Below are positions 28,103-37,810 of a stretch of DNA of 64,000 nt, in pieces. Position numbers and translations under genes: made by a program. The DNA is from Planctomycetaceae bacterium (GTDB lineage Bacteria; Planctomycetota; Planctomycetia; Planctomycetales; Planctomycetaceae). The stretch spans positions 62,001 through 126,000 of the forward strand of contig JAWKTX010000006.1 in assembly GCA_041398825.1 (NCBI GenBank), read 5' to 3'. Position 1 is the stretch's first letter. Each line of letters begins with the position of its first letter. Under the pieces are notes generated by a model. The model ran no database searches and was not told the DNA's origin. It worked only from the letters and a program-made list of their open reading frames with translations.

Positions 28103-28759
28103 ATGAAACCACTTCGATCCGCTTCAAATTATTGCCAGATTCTCTTCACCTCGGCTTTTCTGATCGCGTTGACGAACCAAATGGTTGCCGCCACCGCTGC
28201 CATACCGGATTCGCCTCAAACATTAACTTCAGAGCAGGACAACTTTCGAATCATTTTCCCTGGTAAACCCAGTCTGAAAGTAACGCCAGACAGAAACGAT
28301 CGCGGCCAGGATACGACGCAACGCCAATGGACACTCGTTACGGATGATTCAATGGGCTTTTCAGTCACTGTGAGCCCGGTCGATTTGGAAGGCGAACAGA
28401 TCAATAGGTTCCTGACGCTGCTGAAGATTAACCAGATTGCAGAGAATGGAGTTTCAGCAGACCTGCGATCGGATAAGCAACTGACCCTCAAAGGCGGTGT
28501 GAAGGCATTCGAAATTGAGATGCCATTGAAGGGCGAATTCAGCGAAGTCGCGAGCAATCGGCAACGATTCTTTGTCGCCGAAGGCCGAATGTACATCCTC
28601 ACCGTCAGCGGGTTGATAGAAGACGTCCGAAGCCGAAAAGCAGACGACTTCCTGAATTCCTTTGAGCTCATCAGGAGCAGAACAACAACCGTAACAAAAC
28701 GATCCACTGGCACGACCAAAGTACAAACCCAAACACCTCGCAAAACGTATGGATACTAA
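28103..28759 (+). CDS. Secreted protein of unknown function
   Basis: The protein has 218 residues from ATG 28103, with CGAGGG 7 bp upstream; the frame also opens at 28043. A signal peptide (about 1-33, ending near MVAATA) is followed by a soluble domain. The pattern FRIIFPGKPSLKV, then VSPVDL and FFVAEGRMYILTVSG, resembles short secreted domains found in planctomycetes in which a protein is described only as hypothetical. The C-terminus is Thr/Lys-rich. Function is not known. Confidence 0.78.
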   Translation: MKPLRSASNYCQILFTSAFLIALTNQMVAATAAIPDSPQTLTSEQDNFRIIFPGKPSLKVTPDRNDRGQDTTQRQWTLVTDDSMGFSVTVSPVDLEGEQINRFLTLLKINQIAENGVSADLRSDKQLTLKGGVKAFEIEMPLKGEFSEVASNRQRFFVAEGRMYILTVSGLIEDVRSRKADDFLNSFELIRSRTTTVTKRSTGTTKVQTQTPRKTYGY

Positions 28760-29340
28760 TCGCGATGGCGACGCAAGACGAGGACCGGCTTCGGTAAAGA
28801 GGTCTGGTCCTCTTCTTTCGCCCTGGTCCCCTTCTTTCGCCCTGGTCCCCTTCTTTCGCCCTGGTCCTCTTCTTTCGCCCTGGTCCTCTTCTTTCGCCCT
28901 GGTCCTCTTCATTCGCCAGCCGTCCTCCTGAGCGGATTGTGGATTCGAGACCAAAGCGAACGCCACGACTGCTCGTCCAGCCCTCATCACGAAACTGCAA
29001 GCCCCGGTTGACACTCGGGCCGAGTAGGTTCCATTCGGTCTCAGTCTCAACACTGCTCACTGGTGAACCCTGACTCTGCGGCAACCGCGGATCAAAGGAG
29101 ATAGCCAGCGACGCTCGTCACCCTGGCCGCAACAGAGCGTGCGTGAAGCTCCATTGAAAGCCTTCGGCATTTTCCAACAGGTTTATCCGCACCGGATTAC
29201 GTTCCACCGACCACGCAACTGCCAATCAGTGTCCGTTCGAAGTGGAATGACTTGAAGCGTCCCGGATATGGATGCCCATTGCCGGCCGCCGTGTCGTGGG
29301 TCTACCGAGGCACAGTGTGAATCATCAGGAATGATTCAAT
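28760..29340. other. Intergenic region with 19-bp tandem repeat
   Basis: This 581-bp stretch contains the 19-bp tandem array (28804-28917). No supported gene is seen in the remainder. A minus-strand open frame exists only because 19-bp units with no stop codon give a repetitive Glu/Arg/Gly peptide. Confidence 0.5.
28804..28917. repeat. 19-bp tandem repeat, 6 units
   Basis: Six consecutive units of 19 bp, consensus CTGGTCCYCTTCTTTCGCC, start at 28804, 28823, 28842, 28861, 28880 and 28899. They differ mainly at the Y position. The array is perfectly phased and lies 45 bp after a stop codon. Confidence 0.95.
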
Positions 29341-30951
29341 TTACTGTTGAACGCGGAGTGGTTGGGGGCTGGGAATCAGTTTTGCCAGACAGGCGAGTAG
29401 TTCGTAAGTCGAACGCGTATCTGCTGAGCCATTCAGGTGAACTTCTCGTCCTTTCGCTGTCACCTGCACGCTGATACCGTGATCCCCAACCGATTGAATT
29501 TCATCGACGCCTGGCTGCGGTGATGTGTTGGCTTGCTGGTAAAGAATGCGTCTTAGTTGCCTGAGGAATGTTCCGTTAATTTCCAGCTGAAGTCCAGCAG
29601 CCTGGACTGACGGGCTGTCAGAGATCGAAGCGGCATCAACAGGGAAATCACCATAGTTAAACGAAATGCTCCGGTGATCGTCGGCCTCTGTCACGGATAA
29701 TGCCGAAAGGAAGTGGCTTTCCGCCTGTCCCTGCACCCGGGATTCTCCGAAGCTGACGAGCTGGCGTACAGAACCGACCAGCCATTCACTGCTTTTCAGA
29801 CTTGCGAAAGCACTAACATGTTCTGCACGCTCGCCCGTAATCAGAATTTTCGTCAGCACGTCAAAGCCTTCGTTGCTGTCGATTGCCGATAATCCAAGTC
29901 CATTTTCGTCAATTTGTATTCCCGGAATGCTTCCTGAAACATGCAGCGTCAGCCCCGTATCATCAGCTTTAAAGCGACGTGGGCTGTGGCGTGGCTGAAT
30001 CGCCTGCAGCCAGGTTTCAGACCTTGAAGACGCTTCGAATGTGATTAATCCATGGGTTGAAAGGCCCTCTTCACTGGCACACAGCTCCACAAGCCCACTT
30101 TCGACGTCAAGCAACAAACTGCGAAACAATTCCATCCGTATTAAGCTCTGGAGTATTCGAGACTTTGATGCCGTGTTGGTCTCGGAGTCATATCTCTGCA
30201 GTGCTGGTGCTGCTGTCTTTGTCAACTGATCAATCAATGCGCGACGCTTATTCAAAGGAATGCCATCGGGGCTGAGCCAGATAAATGCCAGTCGCCTCTT
30301 CTCACCACCGGAAGGCTGAAGGACGGCGGCAGGGACGTCGTGCAGGGGCGCCTCCCAAAGTTGTTCTTTGCGTGAGGATGACCACAGAAACCCATCATGA
30401 AGCCGAAAGAAAGTGCGATAGTGCGGTCGCGATGTCTTTTCGTAGCGGATTGGACCATCTGGTTCACGCGGGAACACAGGGTTCCACGAAAGTGAGTTCA
30501 CCATAACAGACCATGACTGATCATCAGAATGGTCGATCTCCAACTCGTAATTTGGCCGAGGTACGTCAGGGGCAGTCCATTGCCGCGAGAACTCTTCAAC
30601 CGCAGCCGCAGCTCCCGTGGCATCAAGAACATACTCGAAATCCAGTCGAAACAGCCCCTTCTCACCGAAGAAAACCGCAAACCCTTTCTGGTACGGAATG
30701 TGCTTTTGACGATCGAATCGGCGAACCACAGTCTTTTGCAGATCCCACCAGAAATTCGGCTTCGTTTCAGTTAGGGAACTGAATTCTTCGAGTGCCTGAA
30801 GGATCGCCTCAGGGTGCAGCATATCGACGCCGGCCACAGCGACTGGCCAGGCGGTTTGCGAGTGATGATCATCGCCAGCAAACAAATGACTGGCACGGAG
30901 CCAGTAGGAGGCGACCAAAATGCAGGAAAACAGAGTGCTTGTCCTGAACAT
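29341..30951 (-). CDS. Secreted protein of unknown function
   Basis: The protein has 536 residues from ATG 30951, preceded by AAGGAAA; a longer frame opens at 30999 but overlaps the upstream gene's end. A signal peptide (MFRTSTLFSCILVASYWL) ends near HLFAG. I recognise no domain. The sequence is globular with alternating hydrophobic beta segments and charged helices. It is the third of three tightly spaced leftward genes (spacing 41 bp and 1 bp), all carrying N-terminal hydrophobic segments, so they likely work together at the envelope. Confidence 0.8.
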   Translation of the reverse strand: MFRTSTLFSCILVASYWLRASHLFAGDDHHSQTAWPVAVAGVDMLHPEAILQALEEFSSLTETKPNFWWDLQKTVVRRFDRQKHIPYQKGFAVFFGEKGLFRLDFEYVLDATGAAAAVEEFSRQWTAPDVPRPNYELEIDHSDDQSWSVMVNSLSWNPVFPREPDGPIRYEKTSRPHYRTFFRLHDGFLWSSSRKEQLWEAPLHDVPAAVLQPSGGEKRRLAFIWLSPDGIPLNKRRALIDQLTKTAAPALQRYDSETNTASKSRILQSLIRMELFRSLLLDVESGLVELCASEEGLSTHGLITFEASSRSETWLQAIQPRHSPRRFKADDTGLTLHVSGSIPGIQIDENGLGLSAIDSNEGFDVLTKILITGERAEHVSAFASLKSSEWLVGSVRQLVSFGESRVQGQAESHFLSALSVTEADDHRSISFNYGDFPVDAASISDSPSVQAAGLQLEINGTFLRQLRRILYQQANTSPQPGVDEIQSVGDHGISVQVTAKGREVHLNGSADTRSTYELLACLAKLIPSPQPLRVQQ

Positions 30952-30992
30952 ATTTTCCTTCCGGGGATCATCTTTGATGGTGACGAAATGAA

Positions 30993-32687
30993 TTACCAAT
31001 TCCTGTCAAGCAGGGCAGACGCGATCGCCTGAATGGCAGGCGATGAAGAGTTTTCTGCCTGCATCAGTGCTTTCCGGAACTGGTTCAGGAAATCCAGATG
31101 TTCTGGCATCGGATTCTTTGAAAAGAAGTGAACCGGCGAATTCCCCTGCGAACGTGAATAAACCATCCATGCCCGCAGAATCGCTGACTTCACCAGATCG
31201 TGATCAACTTCAGCCTCAACAGATGCTTCTATCGCCCGAGCCAGGAGGACTGCATGCAACCCATCACCCGCATGCCCCTGCTCTGCACTGTTTAGAATTC
31301 GAATCTGCTCATTCGGGGGCCACGTTGCCAGATGGTCGTACGCAATTTGCCATGTCAGTTCGATCAGGTCACTTCTCTTCCAGACAAAAATACACTGCTG
31401 AAGATTGAACAAACTTGCTGGCACGGCTTCCCGGCCTGCAATACGTTCAAGTTCGTCAAAATAACTCAACAAAGACTCTCGAACCCGAGTGAGGCTTTCC
31501 GACGTATCACTCGAGATCGCAAGCATACATAATTGACACTTCGCCTTGAGGCGATCACCGGCAGACAGGGTACTGTCAGCTGCAGTTCGTTCGAGGTCCC
31601 GCGAAAGCTGATCGAAAGAGGCTCTGGAAGACTGGTTCACCGCCCGCAAATCGCGTCCCCACACAGTATCTGCAACCTGTGCTGTAAGTCGGGATATTGT
31701 TTGGTCAGGTTTCAATGTCCGCTCTCTGACAAGTTCGTCAACTTCATTCGGGTTCAGGACTTCTGCCGAGATGAGTCTGCTCGATCGCAGAAACATACCG
31801 CGTCCTGAGTCACCAAGTGAAACGACGACTTCTTCAGGAATTGGTATTGTTCCCTCTGCCAATGATGTCCACGCCAACCGAGCATGACGACCTCCTGCCC
31901 CGACCGCAAAAAGCAATGTCTGAGAATCGACAACCTCCTGATCTAAGGTCCTCGGCGGCTGGGGACGTGTTGGATACTGTAGATCGCTGTTCCACTCGGT
32001 ATACCTGGCGTGCCCCCCTCGCCTGACACAGACCTCTGGTAACCAGCGAGGAGGTGTGCAGTTGCGGTTCAACCGCAATGAGTTCCAGTGCTCTGCTCTG
32101 CCTTCACCGATACCCTGCACAACCGTTTGCCTTACAGTGCATGTCGACTGCGTCACCTTATCAGCCTTCACGGAAAACAGAATCTCGCGATCGGCCAAGT
32201 CTCCTGAGTACTCCAGCGAAGTTGCGGAGGGAGCATGCGTTTCTGATATCCATTTTGCAGTGAATTCGGGCAGCGACCAGGCGCGCGAACGTAAATCCGC
32301 AAAATGAATACTTCGCAACCATTCTCGATTCGACGGAGTACAAAGTCTCGGCAAATCAGAAACTCCGAATTCTTCGGGAACATCAAAGCTGCGACTCCAC
32401 AGCGTCGTTCCAACATCTCTAATTGAAAGGAATCTTGAACCGCCGAGGAGTGGATAGTACCGGACTCCAATCCAGTCCGGAATAATCGACGTGGAAACGA
32501 GCAACCACCGATCAGTGGTCACTAAGTACTCTGCAAAAACAACGGTGGTGTGGTTTTCCTGAGGAAAGTGCAGTGTGATGACATATTCCGCTCGGACGCC
32601 TCGCTGCAGTTCGTCGGCTGCAGCAAACGATGAAGTCCAGACTGAAAGGCCGACAACAGCAAGCCCGAACATGCGTAACCATCGCAT
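30993..32687 (-). CDS. Secreted protein of unknown function
   Basis: The protein has 564 residues with a signal peptide (MRWLRMFGLAVVGLSVW, ending near FAAADE). The N-terminal third is beta-rich; the C-terminal half is helical with Leu/Glu/Arg-rich stretches (about 310-550). No family motif is recognised. It starts 1 bp after the stop of the small upstream membrane protein gene, consistent with translational coupling. It is followed by another secreted protein gene. Confidence 0.8.
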   Translation of the reverse strand: MRWLRMFGLAVVGLSVWTSSFAAADELQRGVRAEYVITLHFPQENHTTVVFAEYLVTTDRWLLVSTSIIPDWIGVRYYPLLGGSRFLSIRDVGTTLWSRSFDVPEEFGVSDLPRLCTPSNREWLRSIHFADLRSRAWSLPEFTAKWISETHAPSATSLEYSGDLADREILFSVKADKVTQSTCTVRQTVVQGIGEGRAEHWNSLRLNRNCTPPRWLPEVCVRRGGHARYTEWNSDLQYPTRPQPPRTLDQEVVDSQTLLFAVGAGGRHARLAWTSLAEGTIPIPEEVVVSLGDSGRGMFLRSSRLISAEVLNPNEVDELVRERTLKPDQTISRLTAQVADTVWGRDLRAVNQSSRASFDQLSRDLERTAADSTLSAGDRLKAKCQLCMLAISSDTSESLTRVRESLLSYFDELERIAGREAVPASLFNLQQCIFVWKRSDLIELTWQIAYDHLATWPPNEQIRILNSAEQGHAGDGLHAVLLARAIEASVEAEVDHDLVKSAILRAWMVYSRSQGNSPVHFFSKNPMPEHLDFLNQFRKALMQAENSSSPAIQAIASALLDRNW

Positions 32688-32688
32688 C

Positions 32689-32988
32689 TCAGTTTCCCTC
32701 CATCGTGATGACGGGCCGACCCCTCAGTGAATCCTGAATGAGCTGAGGAATTGTGGCGAGTGCGGATATGGACTCCTCTTCAGGAGACCCACTGTTTTCC
32801 TGAAACAATTCCGGCGGGAGATCCGAAGCCCACTGACGGTGTTCCTGCGAGTAAACGTCTGTGAGGACTTTTGCCGCAGAAACCTCGTCAGTGCGATCTC
32901 GGGCAAACACAATCACAGCAAGAGTGACCAGACAACAAAGGCCCGCAATGCCTGCCGCGATTTGCCTAATCGACGCATGCCGTGACAT
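32689..32988 (-). CDS. Small single-pass membrane protein
   Basis: The protein has 99 residues with one hydrophobic segment at about 10-29 (AAGIAGLCCLVTLAVIVFA). The rest is acidic and polar, and predicted outside the membrane. No family is recognised. It is the first gene of a three-gene leftward operon and ends 1 bp before the next start. Small size and a single membrane anchor would suit a subunit or anchor for the two secreted proteins. Confidence 0.7.
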   Translation of the reverse strand: MSRHASIRQIAAGIAGLCCLVTLAVIVFARDRTDEVSAAKVLTDVYSQEHRQWASDLPPELFQENSGSPEEESISALATIPQLIQDSLRGRPVITMEGN

Positions 32989-33107
32989 CTTCTACTCCTG
33001 AAATCAACAACGGACCCAATACCATTCAGTTCGCGGGATCCCGCTGCAACTCACATTGAGGAAACTATCAGACTCGATTGATTTACCGAAGCCCATGTCG
33101 TTGTGCG

Positions 33108-34259
33108 TCACGGTAACGGAGCGGGTATTGCACTTACATAGCACCGTGCGCTGGCGACACCGATCGATGCACTAGCGATTGATGTGCCGGACGCAACTCC
33201 CGGAGAGATCTCCGGAAGCCACGAATTGTCGGCATCGTTTGCCGAACCAGAGTTCGACACTTTGGCATAACACATGAACGGAATCGCGATTCTGGAATCG
33301 TTTGTTTCGGCATGCACCGAACGACTGGGTGTGGGCGCACCGTTTGAAACCTTAAAGTGAGTATCCTTCATGACGGCTGTCACCTGACTGCCCCATGAAT
33401 ATTCTCCACTGAGAGACCCTGAGAACTCCGGTTCCCCACTTTCGCGTGACCTGGATGTAGCTTCGCCATTGAATTTTGCGGAAACGTTCTCTGAAGTTGC
33501 GATAGCCATTTCCTTGCCACAGTTTCCGCTTACAAAGCGATCTTCGACAAAAAAAGGCAATCTGACCTCCGAATCAGGGCTGGGCGGATTCTTGCAAGGA
33601 CAAGGATGCTGCCACTGCACATGGGCCGTTGCGTCGCCAATGCTGGACGCCTCATACGACGCAAATGAGTACGCTCCCTCAGCTGAAACAGATGATGTGG
33701 CATTTACGTTGACGTCCAGAATCAGACCAGGGAGCTTGGGGTTGTCGGCGTCCGGATGCGTCAGAATCTCCCAAACAAACTCCCCACTAATCCGAGCTTC
33801 GGGGTGGGTATGCCCAGCAGGAAAGCCTATCTCGACGGTAAGACTCGACCAGTCAACCAACTGCCATGACTGTGACGCCAGTGCTGTAGCTGATGCTGCA
33901 CCCGACTGAGGAACATCATCAAAGCCGACAAACACTGCGATTGCTTTTTGATAACACTCGTCATCCCCATACCACAAGTCATTGTCCGGAAAGTCATTGT
34001 CCGGACCATTGAAAGGATACCAACCGAATTCACGCGAGGTGGATGCTCCACCTTTTGAATGCCCTGCCGATGCTACCGGGAACGCCCCAGACCACGTGAC
34101 TGGCGTAGACTTACAGCAGTCGTTATCTCCCGTTCCTGTCGTTCCCGTTCCTGTCGTTCCCGTTCCTGTCGTTCCTGGAATTAAGGTACTCGTTTGCGCA
34201 GTTACCGCAGCAAAACAAGCCAAAGGAAGTAGCATCAAGAAAGCACGAATAAGAAACAT
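33108..34259 (-). CDS. Secreted Thr/Gly-repeat protein of unknown function
   Basis: The protein has 383 residues from ATG 34259; an upstream in-frame start at 34334 is not favoured. A signal peptide (MFLIRAFLMLLPLACFAAVTAQ) is followed by a TTGTG repeat encoded by a 15-bp tandem repeat. The mature part has several Cys pairs (DNDCCK, CPCKNP) and Ser/Ala-rich beta segments. No domain is recognised. It lies upstream of the three-gene operon on the same strand but 119 bp away, so it may be separate. Confidence 0.75.
   Translation of the reverse strand: MFLIRAFLMLLPLACFAAVTAQTSTLIPGTTGTGTTGTGTTGTGDNDCCKSTPVTWSGAFPVASAGHSKGGASTSREFGWYPFNGPDNDFPDNDLWYGDDECYQKAIAVFVGFDDVPQSGAASATALASQSWQLVDWSSLTVEIGFPAGHTHPEARISGEFVWEILTHPDADNPKLPGLILDVNVNATSSVSAEGAYSFASYEASSIGDATAHVQWQHPCPCKNPPSPDSEVRLPFFVEDRFVSGNCGKEMAIATSENVSAKFNGEATSRSRESGEPEFSGSLSGEYSWGSQVTAVMKDTHFKVSNGAPTPSRSVHAETNDSRIAIPFMCYAKVSNSGSANDADNSWLPEISPGVASGTSIASASIGVASARCYVSAIPAPLP
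34129..34173. repeat. 15-bp tandem repeat inside a coding region, 3 units
   Basis: Three identical 15-bp units (CCCGTTCCTGTCGTT) start at 34129, 34144 and 34159. Being a multiple of three, they keep the frame and encode TTGTG-type repeats just after the signal peptide of the secreted protein. Copy number may vary between strains. Confidence 0.9.
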
Positions 34260-35069
34260 CTTATACCTCTCGACTAAAGCACCTACTGAGAGACCAAAGG
34301 GTAGCTCACCTACTGACGATGAAACACCCACCACATTGAAACGATACCTCCGAGAAACACAACCAAACCTCGAACATCACACACCAGCATGAATAAAACC
34401 ACCAACCTAAAGCGACTTTCACACCAAAACCATGGGTGCAAAAATACATCACACCCACGTAATTTAAAACTCAATCCCCCCGCGTCAACCCAGAAGACTG
34501 ACAATATCCCGGAGGGCCGTGAATACCTGCGGGGCTATGCACTGGGGTCGGAACACCGAAAGGAAGCTCACCGCGACGGTGACTGTTCTTCATTCCGCAT
34601 GATGGTTGAGCGGCCCCACTCGCAAACGAAGATTCAACGGAGTTCTTACCAATCCTGTGGAGGTTCCGAGATTCGTCGGATTCTTACGAATCCGGCTACC
34701 ACTGTTGTGTACCGCCATCGTGCGATTTACCGCCTGACAGGCTGAGATGCGCGATGAGGCCCGGAAGGTTTTGCCGGGACTGACATCCACAGCCTTTCGG
34801 TCGACCCACAGCCGAATGGCGACTGCAAATGGGGGGAATACAACGGGGCAATTGCGTCTTTGACTGGTCGCTCGAATTCGTACGAATCCGGCTACCGTTG
34901 ACGTGCTGTCGCGTTGGGTCGATTGATATCCACTGAGTTTGGCGGGGGTCATTCACCCGCATTTGCAGCTGACGCCCGGGATCTCAGGATCTCGAGGATC
35001 GGTCGGAATAAAATGAGGCAGGCACATGCCCCCCCATTCTTCTTCCCTGAGTATCATTTCCCTGAGTCT
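34260..35069. other. Long intergenic region with a repeated 20-bp motif
   Basis: About 810 bp without a supported gene. A 20-bp motif occurs at 34681-34700 and 34877-34896, TTCKTACGAATCCGGCTACC, with 19 of 20 bases the same. A degenerate relative lies near 34645. The left part (34335-34500) is AT-richer than the surroundings. Function is not known. Confidence 0.55.
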
Positions 35070-35471
35070 TCAATGGTCATCGACCGCCATCAGTGACAAC
35101 AAGTCACCAATGCTGCGATGTGATTCTATCGCGTGACGGAGGGGCCTGTCCGGGAGGATGCGATAGTGGTTCTGCCGTCCCACTTTTTCCCGCTCCAGAA
35201 TGCCGGCCTCTTCCAGGTCAGCAATGATCCGCTGCACCGCTCGTTCAGTGATGCCAACCTGAGTGGCAACATGCCGCAGCACAACATCAGGTTTTCGGGA
35301 AATCAGAATCAGCACGTGGGAATGATTGGTCAGAAACGTCCACCGGGCCGCAGCGGATTCGACAACATTGGCTGCCCCACTCGAAGCAGACGCTGCCGCC
35401 TTTGAGGCCATCGAACGCCCCGAACCCCGTTCTGCCGCAGCAGAAGAACTGAGCCGAGTTTTCTTCTTCAT
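35070..35471 (-). CDS. Winged-helix transcriptional regulator
   Basis: The protein has 133 residues from ATG 35471, with AAGGAAA upstream; a longer frame to 35801 crosses repeats and is unlikely. The N-terminus is Ala/Ser/Lys-rich. A winged helix-turn-helix occupies about 45-110: a first helix, then [31 protein letters not shown] as the recognition-helix region, and a wing ([13 protein letters not shown]). It resembles MarR/ArsR-type regulators in this region but the exact family is unclear. It is divergent from dabBA, 0.6 kb away, so it may control inorganic-carbon uptake; that link is inferred from position. Confidence 0.83.
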   Translation of the reverse strand: MKKKTRLSSSAAAERGSGRSMASKAAASASSGAANVVESAAARWTFLTNHSHVLILISRKPDVVLRHVATQVGITERAVQRIIADLEEAGILEREKVGRQNHYRILPDRPLRHAIESHRSIGDLLSLMAVDDH

Positions 35472-36108
35472 AGGTTTTCCTTCGCGAGGGCATGCCCCTG
35501 GACCACGGGGATGTGAATCCCCTGATCGTGATTTCAACAACTGGATAACAGCCCGGTAACGGCAAGCGGGGGGACGTGAGTCCCCTGATTTTGCCGGATT
35601 CCCATCTGATTGGTGTATCGATTGTGAATGTGAATCCTGACGTCTTTCGTTAGTGAAACCGGACACTGACGTACCCGGCTCGCCGATTTTCTTGTGGAAA
35701 CGTCTGCAGTTCTCTAACTGTTGGCGAGCGGGGGACATGAGCCCCCCTGATGCCTTCTCAGCAGAACGTTGACCTGCCGACACTGATTCCAAACCGTCCA
35801 ATCAACCCGGATCTTATCGGCGAAATACGACACATCAATCGCAAACCCAGTGTCACGAATTGACTCGAAACACTCTTCCGCAGCAATTCGATTTAAGATT
35901 TCCGAGAAAACTGGCGACACTCAATTGACGACATTCATGTCGTGCTTTATTGTTCGCAAATCGCTGCGTGTAGACAGTCCTGCCGACACCGATGCACGCA
36001 CAGCAACCGGATACTTTTCCGCGGGTCAACGCCGCGCCTCCGAGCGGCAGCACGCTGTGGGGCAAGGGCCGGGCTCTTGTCAAAGATTTCAGAAGAAGGG
36101 GTCGATTC
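35472..36108. other. Divergent region between regulator and dabB
   Basis: This 637-bp region contains three short hairpin repeats (35504-35751) and no supported gene. An in-frame extension of dabB to 35992 is possible but has no ribosome binding site. The promoters of the regulator and dabBA should be here. Confidence 0.5.
35504..35751. repeat. Three short GGGG..CCCC hairpin repeats
   Basis: Copies lie at 35504-35526, 35555-35589 and 35715-35751. Each has the core GGGGGACRTGAGTCCCC (variants), which folds on itself, followed by CTGAT; two are preceded by AACGGCAAGC-like sequence. Similar hairpin repeats occur widely in planctomycete genomes as I recall them. They lie between the regulator and dabB. 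Confidence 0.7.
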
Positions 36109-37713
36109 GTGCCAATCCTGCAATCCTGTCTGGCCGTAGTATCACCAGTTCTACTTCTGCTGTTCGGCCTGGTGCCGTCTGGCTTTGCGAATCGTCATGT
36201 CGGCCTGATGCGACGTGCGGCAAAGGTCACCGCCGGACTTGCATTCTTTCTGGCGATGGTGACGGCGGCGATGCTGGTGCGAGTGGGTTCGGTTGATGTG
36301 GCTCTGGCGACACTGACCTGGCCAATCAAAGTGAGCCTGGGGGTCTACCTGGATTCTCTGTCAGCCATCATGCTGCTGCTGATCACGTTTATCGGAGCCA
36401 TCATCATCCGGTATTCCATCAGCTATCTGGATCGTGATGCGACTCAGGGACGATTCCTCAAGTGGATCGCCTTCACTCTGGGTGCTGTGCTGCTACTTGT
36501 GGTGTCACGGAACCTGGTGATGTTCACTGCGGCCTGGATGCTGACCAGTTTCGGACTGCACAAGTTGCTCACGCATTACTCGGACCGATCGTGGGCCATC
36601 TGGGCAGCTCGCAAGAAGTTTCTGATCAGTCGGCTGGGTGACGTCATGCTGTTGGCCGCTTTGGGACTGACGTATTTCTGCTTTGGCAGCGTTGAGTACT
36701 CAGAAATCTTTGCTGCGGCCGAAAAACTGCAGCAGGGTTCGCCTGGCAGCGTCTGGATTCCAGTCATTGGCAGCCTGTATGTCCTGGGAGCCATGACCAA
36801 GTCGGCTCAGTTTCCGTTTCACAGCTGGCTGCCCGACACGATGGAAACTCCCACGCCGGTGTCCGCTTTAATGCACGCCGGAATTATCAACGCGGGCGGA
36901 TTTCTGATCCTTCGACTCAGCCCCCTGATCGCTCAGTCTCATCTGGCTCTGGATTTTCTGGCTTTGACTGGAGCGTTCTCCGCCTTGCTGGGAGCCATCG
37001 TGATGCTGACGCAAACCAGCGTCAAACGGCAACTGGCCTATTCGACAATGGCTCAGATGGGTTTCATGATGCTGCAGTGCGGACTCGGTGCGTTCTCTGC
37101 CGCATTGCTGCACATTGTGGCACATTCAGTCTATAAGGCTCATGCGTTTCTGAGTTCCGGAAGCGTGCTTGATACAGCGGCTGGTCTGAAAACGAACAGC
37201 GGCCGGGTCCATTCCGCTACACGAAGTCTGGTCATGCTGCCGCTGGCTCTGACGGTAGCCTTCGTGATCTGCGGCGCGACCGTCTCTACGCTGACGGATA
37301 GTTTTTTTGCGAAGCCCGGAGCCGTCGTCCTGGGTCTGGTCCTCACGATTGCGATGACGCAACTGCTGTGGCCCGCATTTTCTTCCGGATCTCTTCGTCT
37401 GGCCGCATGGGGTGTCCTGGCAGCGACGGCTGTCTGCTGTGGCTACTACGGGGCCTGGCTGGCGACGGACACTCTGCTGGCCTCGTCGGTGTCTCATCTG
37501 AAAATCATACCGTCATCGTTTGATTCGCTGGTGACAGCGTTCGTCGGCATGGGCTTTGTCGGCATCTTTGTACTCCAGGCGACAACTCGGCTGGCAACAC
37601 CGGGGCCGCTGCTGCGATCGCTGTACGTCCACGCGGTTCACGGCTTCTATCTGGATGTTCCTGCTCGCCGTGTCACGGCCTGGGCCTGGGGGCAACAGGG
37701 GCCCACTCAATAG
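36109..37713 (+). CDS. dabB: DabB-like proton-translocating subunit of DIC accumulation complex
   Basis: The protein has 534 residues from GTG 36109, with AGAAGAAGGGG just upstream; ATG 35992 would add 39 non-hydrophobic residues. It is an antiporter-like NuoL/Mrp family membrane protein with about 13-14 helices. Seen landmarks are SWLPDTMETPTPVSALMHAGIINAGGFL (proton-channel helices with conserved Lys/Glu/His) and KRQLAYSTMAQMGFMML. There are no other NADH dehydrogenase genes nearby. The next gene is dabA, so this is the DAB pair rather than complex I. The pair takes up CO2 or bicarbonate at the inner membrane using an ion gradient. Confidence 0.92.
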   Translation: MPILQSCLAVVSPVLLLLFGLVPSGFANRHVGLMRRAAKVTAGLAFFLAMVTAAMLVRVGSVDVALATLTWPIKVSLGVYLDSLSAIMLLLITFIGAIIIRYSISYLDRDATQGRFLKWIAFTLGAVLLLVVSRNLVMFTAAWMLTSFGLHKLLTHYSDRSWAIWAARKKFLISRLGDVMLLAALGLTYFCFGSVEYSEIFAAAEKLQQGSPGSVWIPVIGSLYVLGAMTKSAQFPFHSWLPDTMETPTPVSALMHAGIINAGGFLILRLSPLIAQSHLALDFLALTGAFSALLGAIVMLTQTSVKRQLAYSTMAQMGFMMLQCGLGAFSAALLHIVAHSVYKAHAFLSSGSVLDTAAGLKTNSGRVHSATRSLVMLPLALTVAFVICGATVSTLTDSFFAKPGAVVLGLVLTIAMTQLLWPAFSSGSLRLAAWGVLAATAVCCGYYGAWLATDTLLASSVSHLKIIPSSFDSLVTAFVGMGFVGIFVLQATTRLATPGPLLRSLYVHAVHGFYLDVPARRVTAWAWGQQGPTQ

Positions 37714-37810
37714 CGGTTCATAGATCCTTGCAGGCTCCTTCATCCACCAACCACGGACTCATTGCGATCACAACCTGCGCTCAAAAACTTTTGCGACCGG
37801 GAGAAACCGA

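Noticed and set aside
28804..28917. CRISPR array
   Set aside because: The 19-bp units are directly adjacent with no unique spacers.
28454..29084. Minus-strand reading frames giving repetitive Glu/Arg/Gly peptides
   Set aside because: They come only from the 19-bp tandem repeat lacking stop codons in those frames and overlap a real plus-strand gene.
36109..37713. NuoL subunit of respiratory complex I
   Set aside because: No other nuo genes are near and the next gene is dabA, which defines the DAB pair.
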